Source: Pomphorhynchus laevis (Eukaryota; Acanthocephala; Palaeacanthocephala; Echinorhynchida; Pomphorhynchidae). From it: a stretch of DNA of 64,000 nucleotides. The notes below the pieces were generated by a model that had not been told where the DNA came from, did not search any database, and saw nothing but the letters and a program-made list of their open reading frames with translations. The position numbers and the translations under genes were made by a program. Positions 42,610 to 54,744 of the stretch are shown here, piece after piece (the stretch's first letter is position 1; every line of letters starts with the position of its first letter). The stretch covers positions 1-64,000 of the forward strand of contig WNNJ02001202.1 in the NCBI GenBank assembly GCA_012934845.2, written 5' to 3'.

Positions 42610-43075
42610 TCCTATATATTATTGCAAAAATAACGAGTTTAAAATAAATTATGACGACGAGATTGAATACGACGGGAATACATGCAACGATGGCAATAGT
42701 GACGAGTATAACATCAATTCTGACGACGAGATTGAATACGACGGAATACATTCAAATAAAGGCAAATGTAACGAGTATAACATCAATTTAGACGAAGAGA
42801 ATAAATACGACGGGAATAAATGCAACGATGACAAAAGTAACGAGTTTAAAATTAATTCTGACGACGAGATTGAATACAAAGAAATACATTCAACGATGAC
42901 AAAAGTAACGAGTCTAACATAAATTTAGACGAAGAGATTGAATACGGCGGAATACATTCATGGATTGCAAAAGTAACGAGTTTAAAATCAATTCTTACGA
43001 TAGGTTTGAATCCGATGAAAATACATTCAATGATGGCGAAAGTTACGATTTTAAAATCATTACTAATGACGAGAA
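42610..43075. repeat. 68-bp minisatellite, right block
   Basis: About seven units (CGAG anchors at 42703, 42772, 42841, 42909, 42977), same family as 41441-41700. Unit lengths of 66-69 shift the frame each time, so the apparent ORF across it is not a gene. Confidence 0.85.
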
Positions 43076-43254
43076 TTTATTTTAGTTTATTTAAATAAAT
43101 TATCTAACGAAGCTTAAAACGAAGGAACTTGATTATAAGAGATTTTAGATAAAATGCAAATCAGGCCAGCCTACTGAGCCACGTGTTTTTTATTATTTAA
43201 ATAGAAAGCAAATAAATTAGATCAAATTCTATAATTTATATTAATATAAAGTTA

Positions 43255-43405
43255 AAATATTAAATAAAAGTCAATTTTTATGAATTGACTAATAACATAC
43301 GATGTATCAGAATAAGGATTGAAAGTCATCAATGAGAAATGCTATCTTATCATGTTTCGGATTCTATTTATTCATCAACCCATCATAGCAGCATGCCAAA
43401 ATAAT
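43255..43405 (-). repeat. Repeat R1, copy 5
   Basis: Shares GTATCAGAATAAGGATTGAAA, the GCTAT and ATAGCAGCATGCC parts with copy 1. Minus strand keeps ATCC-GAAAC, GCTAT/ATAGC pairing and TTGATGA, but the GAGGAG arm is degraded. Confidence 0.6.
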
Positions 43406-44320
43406 GAAATTAGGTGTAGAAATGATCAGATTAGCTATACAAACGTGACGATATTGAATTTAAGGAATTTGTGTTTAGCATCAACAAATAAAAAAAACAA
43501 ATGTGACGAGATCGGCTAAACGAAAGCTGGATGGACGCAATTTTTAATCAAGTGCAAGTGACGATAAAACAATCCCCGCTAGATGATGTGTTGGCTATTA
43601 AAGACGACGAGTTAAATTGATGAACCTCAGTATGTAATTGTTTTGTCTGATTGCTGCAATTACTATAAAAGGTTTCAAAAGGTTTCAATAAAGTGCAATT
43701 TCGAGGGATTCAAAATTGAACACAAATGTGCTTCCCCATAAATGGATATATTTTACGCAAAGTTTAAACACCAAAGTTGACGATTTGTTTTATGTGTCGA
43801 TAAAGAAAACACAAACATTCAATGCAAAATACCTGTTTTTCGGCGTTAGCTTATGTCGGCGGTTTTTACAATGCGCCTATTGTCATTATTATTAAATAAA
43901 TGCATAATATGGTTGAAAAAAAGTTAGATTTGCAGTTTAGTAACATCCGTTCAATGCGCAACTTGCAGTAACAATAACATCATATGTTGTGAACGTATCA
44001 AAAAGAGCAATAAGGACATCGAGTATCTTTCAGTTGAGTGTTAATCATCATAAATGCAGCAATTACGTATTTTTTTGTTTTTTTTTATCAGTTGTAAATT
44101 TGGTTAAATTTGCCAAAATAACAATATTTTGTTTGACGTGAACACATCCTCGTTATATATTTAATAAATTTTTACAAAGGAAGATATTACGCATTGTGGT
44201 TTACTTCATTACACTTTTAACAGGATTTAAAATGTATACATTGAATTACTTAATGCTTATTTTAAATACAAATGGTAAAAAATGACTCCAAAATGATCAA
44301 ACATTTCGAAAACGTTTCAA
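43406..44320. other. AT-rich intergenic DNA
   Basis: No supported gene. A plus frame at 43319-43519 runs out of the R1 repeat and is not convincing. Confidence 0.3.
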
Positions 44321-44329
44321 GAGTATATT

Positions 44330-45015
44330 CAAGTGTAAATATAAAAATATGCTAAATACGTTTAATTCACATTTCAATTATTGTATAATGTTTTAACTCT
44401 CAGCAATTCAAAAGAAACTTTTATTATATAAAATATTTATTATAATTTAATAATTTAATATAATTTATTAAAATATATAATTAATTTATACTAACATTAT
44501 TTATTTTTGGTAAGTTGATATCAAAAGTTTTATAATATTCATTTAATTAATAATATAAATATATTACTTAGATTTATTAAATATAAAATTTATCAATATA
44601 TTTTTATTACGAAAACGTACCTAGCGTAGCTATAAAATTGCATCACGTTATGAATTAAATAAATTAAAAAAATAGTAAAATCAAGTAGCAGTGTTCAGTA
44701 TTTTCTACAAATTTCTCCATTTAACAATTTATATTTGATTATCTTCAGCGATCGAGCGTTAATTGTTTCGGAGTTAATCGAATTCCAGAATTTTATAATG
44801 CGTTGATTGAATGGCAAAGTTTTCGTATAAATAACCCGTCGATGGGTCAAATTAACGGCGAGTCAATAAGTCAAAAGAAACCTTTATTATACACAATATT
44901 TATTATAATTTAAACATTATATATAATTTATTAAATTATGTAATTAATTTATACTTAAATTAATTACATTCTTCGTAAGTTTATATCAAAAGTTTTATAA
45001 TTTATAATTATTGTA
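44330..45015 (+). repeat. AT-rich interspersed repeat cluster
   Basis: A roughly 150-bp unit (CAATTCAAAAGAAACTTTTA ... TATCAAAAGTTTTATAAT) occurs at 44398-44545, 44863-45010 and again at 47982-48125. A second module (44672-44870, with ATCGAATTCCA and CGTCGATGGGTCAAA-like words) recurs at 54172-54378. The modules may belong to one non-autonomous element of about 700 bp. Confidence 0.6.
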
Positions 45016-45282
45016 TTTAATAATAAATGCATTTATTTTTGGCGAGCCATCTATGTTTGGCGAGCAATAAAATATAAAATCAAGTCATCACTTTAAATCG
45101 TAAAATAAGCAAGAATAAAGAGAAAAAAACACTAATTACTGCGACATGGATGAACGGATCATTCCCCTTATTTACTTTCATTTTTTATTCTGATGCAGGA
45201 TTAAAAAAGCATTCATGCATTAGATGAATAATTAATAATTTATACAATGAATTAATAATTTTTATTTTATTTATAATATAAA

Positions 45283-47770
45283 TCGTTCGCTCTTATTGAT
45301 TTCCTTAAGAATATACCCAAGTGCCATAAATTTTTTATCTTTGGTGATTTTAACATGCATTCATACAATTCCGCCCTCTCCAGTATTGCAACTTATGATA
45401 AATATACTATGTCGTTATGTAATTTATTGTATGATGAAATGTTGCTTATTCAACATGTTCATTTTGATACTCGTTTCTCCGCAGAATCATCCTCGAAGAT
45501 TGACCTGCTGTTTACTAGACTTGAATATGATATTTCTTCAATTGACAAAGAACCCCCAATTAGTTCAAGCGATCATGTGGTGGTCAAGTTTCTGATTCCT
45601 ACTAATTCGACCGGATCAGACAGTGTAGAGATTGTTGAGAAGCGAGTACGGAAAGTTATCCCAGATAATGAGATAATTGAATATGCTAAAAGGATTTCTT
45701 TTGTAAGTAATGATGGTGATGTGGAGAGCATGTGGCAGTCTATCAAAAGTGGGGTAATTCAAGTCCTAGACGAATTTGCTCCCATGCGTGTATTTTCCAA
45801 GCGTAAGAGGTCTGATAAACCTCCGTGGTTTGATAGCGAACTAAAGCGTTGTATAAGGTTGAGAAATAAGGCGTGGAGTCTCTGTAGTAAGAGTGATGCT
45901 TTATATAGTGAGTACAAACTAATACGCAATAAATGCAATCGCTTAAAATCAAAAAAGAGATACTTGTACGAGAATGATGTTGCTATGTCTTTAGGACACA
46001 CACCCAAGCGATTTTGGAATTATGTTTGTCGATCAAGAGTATCTAATTCTAGTGTCCGACGCATTCATATCGGAAACGAATTAGTTGAAGACCCTATGAA
46101 AATTTCTGAGGCGTTCGCTGATGTGTTTGCACTATCGTTAAGTAGGGATGATGCTTATAAAGTCAATATTTGTAATGGTTCATCAATCTGTCAGAGTCCA
46201 TATATAATTATCACGATAGAGGAAGTTGAGATAGAGCTATCAAGGTTAGCTAAATGCGTGTCAGCTGGTCCTGACGATATCCCCACTTATATCCTTAAGC
46301 TCTTGAAATGTATCCTGTCATATCCGCTTTCCAAATTATTCAACGTTTCTCTCAATACGTCGATAATTCCAAATGATTGGAAATCGGCGATTGTGGTACC
46401 ACTTCCGAAAACGAAAAATGCTTGCGATGTTAGTGATTTTAGGCCCATAAGTTTAACATCTACTGTAAGTAAGGTACTTGAGAGAATTGTTCACAAAAGA
46501 TTAATAAATGTATTGGGTTCAATAAACTATTTGAGCGACTCTCAACACGGTTTTCGGCATGGCCGCTCATGTCTAACGAATACTTTATGTGCTCGTGAAC
46601 AATGGGCTGACGCAATTTCATGTGGATTGGTTGTCGATGTCGTCTATTTGGATTTCTCCAAGGCATTTGATCGCGTTCCACATGCTGAATTAATAAGTAT
46701 TCTCGAATCTATTGGTGTAGATTACTATCTGACTCGTTGGATTGAGAACTTCTTGAGTGGTCGACAATTTTGTGTAAGAGTAGGTAATGCTTTTTCATCT
46801 AAACGCAGTGTTATACGTGGTGTACCTCAAGGAACGGTTCTCGGGCCATTATTATTTTGCATTTTTATCAACGAGTTGTTGAGATCGCTTAATGTACCAC
46901 ACTTAGCCTATGCTGACGATTTGAAGTTATGGAATGTGATCTCGACTGAACGAGACTGTTTGTCATTGCAGCGTGACCTGGATTTAGTGTATGAATGGAG
47001 TCTTACTACAGGAGTATCATTAAACCTGGAAAAGTGTAAGAATATGAGATTGGGTCGTGGACGCAAAGGATGTCATACCTACTTCATTGGTGTAAAAGAA
47101 CTTGAGATAGTTTCGACTCATCGTGATCTTGGTATTTTGATCGATTCATCTTTAAAGACACGACATCATTACAACATTCAATTAGGCAAAGCTAGAAAAA
47201 TGATGCACACTATCAAAAATTGCTTTCTGAAAATAAATCCATCGTCGTTCAGGGTGCTGTTTAACTCGTTATTGAGACCAATACTTGAGTATTGCTCTCC
47301 ATCTTGCTTCCCATGTACACGGACTGAACTGAATGCTGTCGATGGAGTTCTTCGCCGTATTACCCGTTTATGTCCAGACTGTAAGTATTTACCTTATCGT
47401 GAGAGACTTAAAGTGATTGGCATATTTGACATGAAGGTGAGGTTAATGTTTATCGACTTGGTTGCAACGTGGAAATTATTGCACAAATTTGATGGATATC
47501 CTCGAAATATTATGGTGTGTCGTAATAATAGATCCAGGCGACATCATTCGATGACAATTTTTAAACAGCATACTGGGAAACTATCGCCTGTCACAAGATT
47601 GTCAAGACGTGTAGTTAACGTGTGGAATAGTCTTCCTGAATACGTTGTTGCCTCCACAACGCTGACTTTATTTAAGAAGCGATTGCGAATATGTCTGGAA
47701 CAGATCGATAATATGGAGAAGCTATCGTATCCCTGATTTTCTTAACTCTATCAATTCTACATTTTGTTTA
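45283..47770 (+). mobile_element. LINE A copy (e), intact 793-codon frame
   Basis: The frame is open from the endonuclease C-terminal third to the end of ORF2 (listed ATG 45355; in-frame GDFN motif readable just upstream from 45336). Endonuclease: KIDLLFTRLEYDI and SSSDHVVVKFL. RT: AKCVSAGPDDIPTYILKLLK, FRPISLTSTVSKVLERIV, YLDFSKAFDRVPHAELIS, RGVPQGTVLGPLLFCIFINE, YADDLKLW with both Asp. C-terminal domain: SRRHHSMTIFKQ and SRRVVNVWNSLPEYVVAS. 5'-truncated in the endonuclease, so dead for autonomous movement, but without a single stop or shift over 2.4 kb: a recent insertion. Confidence 0.92.
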
Positions 47771-47804
47771 ATTTTTATTTTATTTTTTCGTGAGCAGACT
47801 GAAA

Positions 47805-47850
47805 AGTTACAAGTATGAAAAGTTACAAGGCGGAAAGCAACGATAAGATA
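47805..47850 (-). mobile_element. Short LINE B2 scrap
   Basis: GAAAAGTTACAAGGCGGAAAGCAA on the plus strand is the complement of the B2 RT C-terminal region (same word at 57690). About 40 bp. Confidence 0.6.
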
Positions 47851-47927
47851 TAAATATAAATTGATAAATATATTTTTTATTAGAGGAATCGTAGGCAAAA
47901 TAAAAATCAGGGCTAAATAATTCAAGT

Positions 47928-48125
47928 GTAAATATAAAAATGTGCTAAATAAGTTTAATTTACATTTCAAAAGACAGCTTTCAACAATTCAAAAGAAACT
48001 TTTATTATATACAATATTTATTATAATTTATAAAATATATATTTATAAAATATATAACTAATTTATACTTAAATTATTTAAGTATAAATAATTAAAGTTT
48101 ATATCAAAAGTTTAATAAAAGTTAA
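47928..48125 (+). repeat. AT-rich interspersed repeat, third copy
   Basis: Colinear with 44330-44545, including the upstream GTGTAAATATAAAAAT segment. Confidence 0.6.
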
Positions 48126-48137
48126 AGCAGAAAAATA

Positions 48138-48258
48138 ACTTTGACTTAATAAGTCAAAGTTAAGTAAGTTATTTGACTTAATTAAGTCAAATAACTTTGA
48201 CTTAATTAAGTTAATAAGTTTTATTAACTTTGACTTTAATAAAAGTCAAAGTTAAACT
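48138..48258. repeat. Cluster of nested TTTGACTTA palindromes
   Basis: TTTGACTTAATAAGTCAAA, then TTATTTGACTTAATTAAGTCAAATAA-type and TTTGACTTTAATAAAAGTCAAA palindromes follow one another over 120 bp. The AAGTCAAA word appears in both orientations at least eight times. Confidence 0.75.
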
Positions 48259-48269
48259 TTTTTATCGAA

Positions 48270-49045
48270 AGCTTAACCTTGCGGGGTCCACAAGAATCAG
48301 TCCGAGATTCCCTTCTATTCTCTCTTCTGATAGGCGATCTCTCTTCGTTTATCAAACCTTACTCCTTTAACGTCATGCAATACGCCGATGACATCCTCAT
48401 CTATGCTCATGTACCCGCCCATCACATACACGATATCGCAATTTCTGTCTCCAACTGTCTCTATTCTATCGACAAACGTTTCCATCTTCATCTCGTTCTA
48501 AACCCAGAGAGGTCAAAGTAATGTGGGTCATCCCCTTCAACTAACATATCTTTCCCCCTATATATTTTGATTCGATCATTCCCATAGTCCACAATATCAC
48601 TTTCTTAGAATTCCATTTCGATGATCACCTTTCCCTTAAACCCTTCGTCCGCGATAAGGTCCGCTCACCTAACATAATTCTCCGTGACATTTGCCGTATC
48701 AGCCCCCTTATCGACTTCAGTTCTTATATGTCTCTTCTTCATCGCTTCTCTTTCCTAGTATCGATTAATGGCTCAGCCTTTTCGCCAATTCTCCAAAATT
48801 CACCATCCTACTCCTACAACGCATCATCAACTCAACCATTCGAGTGTTCCTACGTCTCCGTCGCCATGAACGCATCCACATATATCGCACAACTCGCCTG
48901 GCCCACCATCCACATCCACATACAACTCTGTCTTCTCGTAAATTTTCGTCTCATCGCTGTCTGCCCCCAACGTTCAACCTCCCATTCTTAGACGACACTC
49001 GCCCCACGTCTATCGCTGCGTTCCCGGAATTCCCACTTACTCCTT
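48270..49045 (+). mobile_element. LINE B1, internal RT fragment
   Basis: Matches 30960-31750 of the nested B1: GVPQGSV region, frame 48279-48521 with LIGDLSSFIKPYSFNVMQYA followed by DDILIYAH, then thumb and C-terminal domain in shifted frames (48728-48991). Truncated at both ends and frameshifted; the 3' UTR is absent. Confidence 0.82.
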
Positions 49046-49084
49046 AAAAAATTTTTGATTTCTAATAAACATACATTTGAGATA

Positions 49085-50140
49085 TAATAACATACATTCC
49101 AGACAACCATCCGCTTGACAATTATCGACAACCATCGACAACCATCGACGACATCCGCTCGCTACTTACAACTAACGACTTGCAGACTAACGGAGTTTAA
49201 ACATTCTTGATTATAACTAACTAATTAACATTTTATTATGGCAAAGAGAAAGCTAACTAAAAATGTCGGCCAGCAACTCAAGTCCGTCAAGGAAGCTTAC
49301 ATCGAAAAGCAAATTGGATGCGACAACAAGAACTGCAATGTTTGGACTCACGTTGCCATTCCTTTCACTGACGAGGACAACGTTTTAAATCGGAATTTCC
49401 TCTGCGGCTTCTGTTGTGCTGCCCTCGTAGGTAAGCTAATGAAGAATGACCACTCAAACGGTGGAGACGTTCTGAACGCTAACAAAACAGATTTGTGCTC
49501 AATAAATAAACTTGATATCTCTCAGTCGACTCAGACCGCTGTTATACATGGAACATCAACAAACGACAACATATCTACCAATCTATCGTCGTCATCCGTT
49601 TGCTTACTAACTCTTTCGTCATCTATGAAACCCGTTCTTGAAACTTATCTCACACACACTCCTCCTTTAACTACGGATAAAACTTCCCATAATCTTCATC
49701 TTCCTAACAATGCAAACAGTAAAGGCCTTCATCTCGTACCTCATTTTTCCTATTCATCCCCACATCTAAATAAGGCACAATCATGTGCCTTGTTTGGCAT
49801 TTATTCCAACGTCCTCATCACCCGCTTCGGAGTAGGGTTCAACTACGTTGTTCAAATGTTCTTCGCGGTCATTCTTTAACTATTCGAAGAAACAGAGTAC
49901 AGAAATTGGGCGCGATGCAATTTGATAGAAGAATTGTTGAGCTGTGGAACAACCTTGATGCAGACACCGTTGGATGCAGTTCACTTAGTGCTTTTAAAAG
50001 AAGACTACGAATGGATCAAGCAATGTTTCGTGTTGCATTTCCTTATTTTAAAAACTAATTAATTTATTTACGAACTTATTGTGAGCCAGCTATTTGAGCT
50101 AATGCTCGTATGTTGTTGAATGTATAATAATAATAATAAA
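49085..50140 (+). mobile_element. LINE A internal-deletion derivative (ORF1 start joined to ORF2 end)
   Basis: The frame 49238-49879 starts MAKRKLTKNVGQQLKSVKEA and has a PHD-like finger CDNKNCNVWTHVAIP ... FLCGFCCAA (C-x4-C, W-x-H, C-x2-C), then a Ser/Thr-rich linker as in LINE ORF1. Near 49780 it changes to the ORF2 C-terminal domain: 49783-50058 reads RGHSLTIRRNRVQKLGAMQF and RRIVELWNNLDADTVGCSSL, then a LINE A 3' UTR with a TAA tail (50120-50140). The whole endonuclease and RT core is missing. Upstream, 49085-49237 looks like a 5' UTR with repeated ACAACCATCGACA. Non-autonomous, possibly mobilised in trans. Confidence 0.75.
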
Positions 50141-53100
50141 TACATCTCATACTTCTTTCTTCTCTTCACGTACTCCTTACTCTACCTCTACCGTATCACT
50201 TCTCAATAATTTACATCCTTCTGTCAAAATTATCTCCAGTAACATCTCCGTTCAACCAATTTAACAATCCACTTCTGTCACACATGCTCCAACCGTATCA
50301 CCTATCAATAATTTACATCCTTCCGTCAAAATCATCTCCAGTAACATCTCCGATCAACCGATTCAACACTCCACTCCTGTCACACATGCTCCAAACTATC
50401 TAAAATCTTCACTTAGCACCCCTGTAATTCCCACGTTTAGCTGCTCTTCTGCCTCTACTGCTACCAGGTCTTTCCGTCCACCACTACGTAATCGTTTTCC
50501 TTCGCGCGATCGATGCATTATCATATCTAATTTAAAGGTTTCCGAATCTGCTTCTCCTCAATGTCGCCTCGATGATGATGTATCTGCTTTCAGGTCTATC
50601 CTAGCAACCATTCTTCCTGATAATAATCCATCCCTCTTCAATAATATCGCTCCTGTATCTTTGATCCGTTTAAACAAATCCACTAAATCCAATCATCTCA
50701 GTCCTCCACTCCTAAAAATTGTTTTCCGACATAGTTCACATGCATCCTTGGTACTTTCCCAACGTTTTAAACTTCTTACCACTTCGTCTACTAGTCGTAT
50801 CTTTCCTGACCGCTCCCCTTCTGATATTGCCCAGCTCAATTTAGCTCGCATTGAGAAACATCGACGTGAAACAAACGGCGAGTCATCCTTATCTATACGT
50901 AAAATCAACGGAAATTTTCACGTTGTACACACAAGGCCAAAAATTCGATGGCGTCCCATCTCTCCCCCTTGTCTTCTTCGCTAGTCGATCTCGCTCCTAA
51001 GCATACTTTTCGTCTTAGTCTATTCAACACTCGCTCAATTCTTCATAAAGCTGATATGCTCCTTGATATCTATCGATATTCTCTGCATTACCGAATCCTG
51101 ATATTGTGACTCCGACGATCTTGCTATTCGTCGTCTATGTCGCTCTGGTTGTTCTTTAGTTGAATCAGCTCGTCCAATTGCCTCTCATACATCTACTGAT
51201 TTTAACCATGGCGGTATAGTTGCCATTGCTCGTCACCCAATGTCTTTACGTAAAATTAACGTTAACATCCGTTACACCTCGTTCGAATTACTCATATGCA
51301 GATTATCAACTCCTTTCCCTCTGGAACTTGTGATTGTATACCGTCCAGGTTCAGTTGCCCCCTCACGTATCTTCTTTACCGAACTTGCAGATCTTATGTC
51401 TCACTGTTCCTTGTCTTATACTCCTTCTTTTGTTCTCGGGGACTTTAACATTCGTCTTGATCGCCCGGCTGACCCTGACTCTATCACTTTAACTAATCTT
51501 TTTTCTGATTTTAACTATAAATTACTTTCAACAAGCCCAACTCATATTCTCGGCGGTGCTCTCGACATCATTGCTGTCCCTATCTGCTTCAATGACTATA
51601 CTTCCTTGTCAATTACTGATCCCGGTTTGTCCGATCATTTCCTTGTCACTCTTACTCTTACTCGTCCCCATCCTCCGTCTCCGCCTCCACCAATATCCAC
51701 ACCAAGTCGACCCTGGAAACTTCTCGATATCCCTATTCTCTGCACAGCCTTACTCAATTCTTCACTCTTTTCACTTCCTCTTAACTATCTCTCTCCCGAT
51801 GATCTCTGCATTCTGTTTGATTCTGAACTTATGTCTATTATAAATAAACTTCTGCCTAGTCGACTCCGACGCTCTCAGCGCTTGCGCCATGCTCCCTGGT
51901 TCGATTCTGACTGTAGTCTTTCTAAGCGTCGACTCCGTCACTCTTTTCGTGTGTATAATCGTTTTCTTAAACGTTCTCCCAACTCACTCCCTCCAAATCT
52001 CCGTGATTCCTACTTTTCTCTACGCCGTTCACATCTTATTCTTATACGTACTAAACGTACTATCTTTTGGCGAAATCAACTCGAGTCATCTTCCAACTCT
52101 AAATCTCATTAGAAAATCTTAAACTCAATTCTTTCACGATCATCTACTTCTTGTAATATAAATCCTGATGAATTTTCTTCTTATCTACAAACTAAGCTAT
52201 CTAATTTACTTTCCCTACTACCCGTAGCCGCCTTGTACCCACTCTTCTCTTTAGATACTTCCTTCCAGAACTATTTCACATTCTTCCCGTTTCGTCTGAT
52301 GAAGTTTCTTCGGTTCTGCTGTCATTACCTAATAAAACCTCTCCTTCTGACCCAATTCCCACTCACTTGCTTAAAAATATCTGCTCCTTTATCTTACCCT
52401 TCATAACCACATTGTTCAACTCGTCCATCCGTAGCCGTACATTTCCTTCCATCTGGAAATGCGCCACCGTCCTCTCATCAAAAAGCAATCTCTCGACTCC
52501 TCACTGCCATTTTCGTACCGTATTTCACTTCTCCCAACCCTCTCTAAACTCTTTGAGCGTCTCGTTCTCAAGCAAGTTAATACATATCTCTTTTCCTCTA
52601 ACTTGTTTCCTCCCTTCCAAGCCGCTTTTCGCTCTAATCACTCTACTGAAATTGCCTGTCTTAAAGTTTATAATGACTTACTCATCTCGCGCGATCATAA
52701 ATTATGTAGTGTCATAGTTTCTCTTGATCTATCGTCTGCTTTTGACATCGTCGATCACTCGATTCTTCTACATCGCCTTCGTCATGATTATGGCTTCTCT
52801 TTACCCACTGTATCATGGTTTTCTTCATATCTGTCAAACCGTACATTTCGCGTCTATTCTAACTCTTCTCTCTCCCATCCTTCATCCATCCCGACCGGTG
52901 TTCCACAAGGCTCCGTATTAGGCCCTATGATTTTCTCTCTTCTCGGTGACTTGTCTTCGATTTCTCATAAATTTAACTTCCATGTTATGCAATATGCTGA
53001 TGACATTCTCATCAATGCTCACAAACCTGCTTATCGTATTCATGATCTTAGTGTTTCTGTTTCCAGCTGTCTTGTCTCAATTTCCAATCATCTTTCTTCC

Positions 53101-53930
53101 CTTCGCCTTTCTCTGAATCCTGATAAATCTAAAATTATGTGGATCCTACCTCGAAGCTTAGGCGTAGAACCTCCTTCCGTATCATTAAATTCTACAATTC
53201 TTCCTATCGTTGATAATCTCGTTTTCCTAGGCTTCCATTTCGACAACCGACTTTCACTTAAACCTTTCGTTAGTGATAAAGTACGCTTATCTACCTTGAT
53301 ACTCCGCAACCTCCGTCAAGTTCGTAGATTGATCGATTTCCCTTCTTGTATGACTCTCATATCTTCTCTTCTTTTCTCAATACTTGATTACTGTCTTAGT
53401 CTATTTTCCAACTCACCTAAATCCACTCTTCTTCCTTTACAACGCATCATCAACGCTGCCGTCCGAGTTCTCCTCCGTCTTCGTCGTTTTGATCATACAT
53501 CCCACTATCTTGTTTCTCTTGATTGGCCTACCATTTATTGTCGTGTTCAAATTCGTCTTCTTATCATTGCTTTTCGCCTTATAACTTCTCATACCCCTTC
53601 ATTTCTCAACCTTCTTTTTCTCGACAATTCTCGTACTGTGTATTGTGCTCTGCGTTCCCGTAATTCCCTTCTTTTACATGTCCCAATCTACTCTACCTCT
53701 TTTGGCTTCCGCTCCTTCGTTGTGGCTGCTCCTCTCTTGTAGAATCAACTGCCTATTCATATCCGCCAATCAACATCTATGCCGTACTTCAAACGCCAAA
53801 TCCAATTCTTTTTCAACAATTAACTAATTACCTGTGATCTTTGATGTTCTTTTTTTGTTTGTTAGTGGTCATGTAAGCGTACATTTTGCACGCATTTGCC
53901 ACGTTAAATAAATTATTGTATTATTATTAT
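50141..53930 (+). mobile_element. LINE B2, near-complete but broken copy
   Basis: ORF1 (50150-50985) carries a 105-bp tandem duplication and one stop, and ends with the module IFPDRSPSDIAQLNLARIEK ... VVHTRPKIRWRPIS like B1. ORF2 follows: frame 51240-52112 has the endonuclease (IVYRPGSVAPSRIF, FVLGDFNIRLDRP, DPGLSDHFLVTL); frame 52459-53742 has the RT (FRSNHSTEIACLKV, SLDLSSAFDIVDHSILLHRL, GVPQGSVLGPMIF, QYADDILINAH) and C-terminal domain. There are about four stops or shifts in ORF2. The 3' UTR has hairpin GCGTAC-ATTTT-GCACGC (53877-53893) and ends TTTGCCACGTTAAATAAATT. The missing PHD finger indicates 5' truncation. Confidence 0.9.
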
Positions 53931-54160
53931 TACTCCACCTTCCAAATTACTCTAACAACTACGGTATCCGATATTTTCTTGTAGCCGCTCCCCTCCCCTT
54001 AAATTAGCTCCCTCTCAACATCCGCTGCACTCCCTCCTTTATCACATTCAAATACCTCCTTCGTCCTCACCTCAACACATGATTTAGACTTTTTTCTTCT
54101 TCGTAGTAATGTAAGCGTGCGCCTTCACGCATTTGTCACGTAAAAATAAATCTATTTTTA
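53931..54160 (+). mobile_element. LINE B1, 3'-terminal fragment
   Basis: Directly after the B2 copy: end of the RT C-terminal domain and 3' UTR with GCGTG-CGCCTT-CACGC and a CACGTAAAAATAAATC end, about 230 bp. Confidence 0.78.
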
Positions 54161-54171
54161 TGATATATAAA

Positions 54172-54378
54172 TTTTAAAATGTAAAATCAAGTACAGTGTC
54201 CAGTACTTTTGACGATTTCTTCCATTCAACAGTTTATATTTGTTGATATTCAATGATCGAGGTTGATTGTTTGAAGTTTATCGAATTCCATCATTTTTTA
54301 ATTATGTATATAATCATAATTTTATTGCAGTTTTCTTAAGAATAATCCGTCGACTGGTCAAAACTAACGGATGTTTAC
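54172..54378 (+). repeat. Second copy of the 44672-44870 repeat module
   Basis: Shares AAAATCAAGTA, CAGTGTTCAGTA-like, ATCGAATTCCA and CCGTCGA(C/T)TGGTCAAA words in the same order and orientation. Confidence 0.6.
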
Positions 54379-54479
54379 GTAAATTGCGACTCGGGCGAAC
54401 AATGACGACATTTTTTAAAATTAAGTAACTCGTGCAATGCTATTCATGTTTAGAAATTCCTTAAAAATTTCAAATAAAC

Positions 54480-54715
54480 GAACCGATTTTACGAACGATC
54501 TGAGCGAACGGCCTGAACGGAGGGTCTAAACGGACGGTCTGAAGAAACGGTCTCAACGAACGGTATGAACGAACGGACTGAACGAACAGAATGAACGAGC
54601 GGACTGAACAAACAGACTGAACGAACGGACTGAACAAACGAACTGAACATACGGATGGAACAAACGGATGGAACGAATGAACGAACAATATATACGAATG
54701 GACTGACCATTCACA
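54480..54715. repeat. 12-bp minisatellite (GAACGAACGGACT type)
   Basis: About 20 imperfect units built from ACGAACGGACTGA and ACAAACAGACTGA. The two long overlapping minus-strand frames here arise from the repeat and are not genes. Confidence 0.85.
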
Positions 54716-54744
54716 CTTAACTCTACTGCTAAATTATATTAGTG

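Noticed and set aside
42649-42879. 76-codon minus-strand ORF with repeated SYSISSSEL
   Set aside because: Arises from the 68-bp minisatellite, whose unit length varies between 66 and 69 and does not keep frame.
41441-43075. Possible CRISPR-like array of spaced repeats
   Set aside because: The whole 68-bp unit is repeated with no unique spacers, in eukaryotic DNA; it is a minisatellite.
54470-54710. Two overlapping minus-strand ORFs rich in Phe, Val, Arg and Ser
   Set aside because: They follow the 12-bp minisatellite in two frames; a low-complexity product of the repeat, not a gene.
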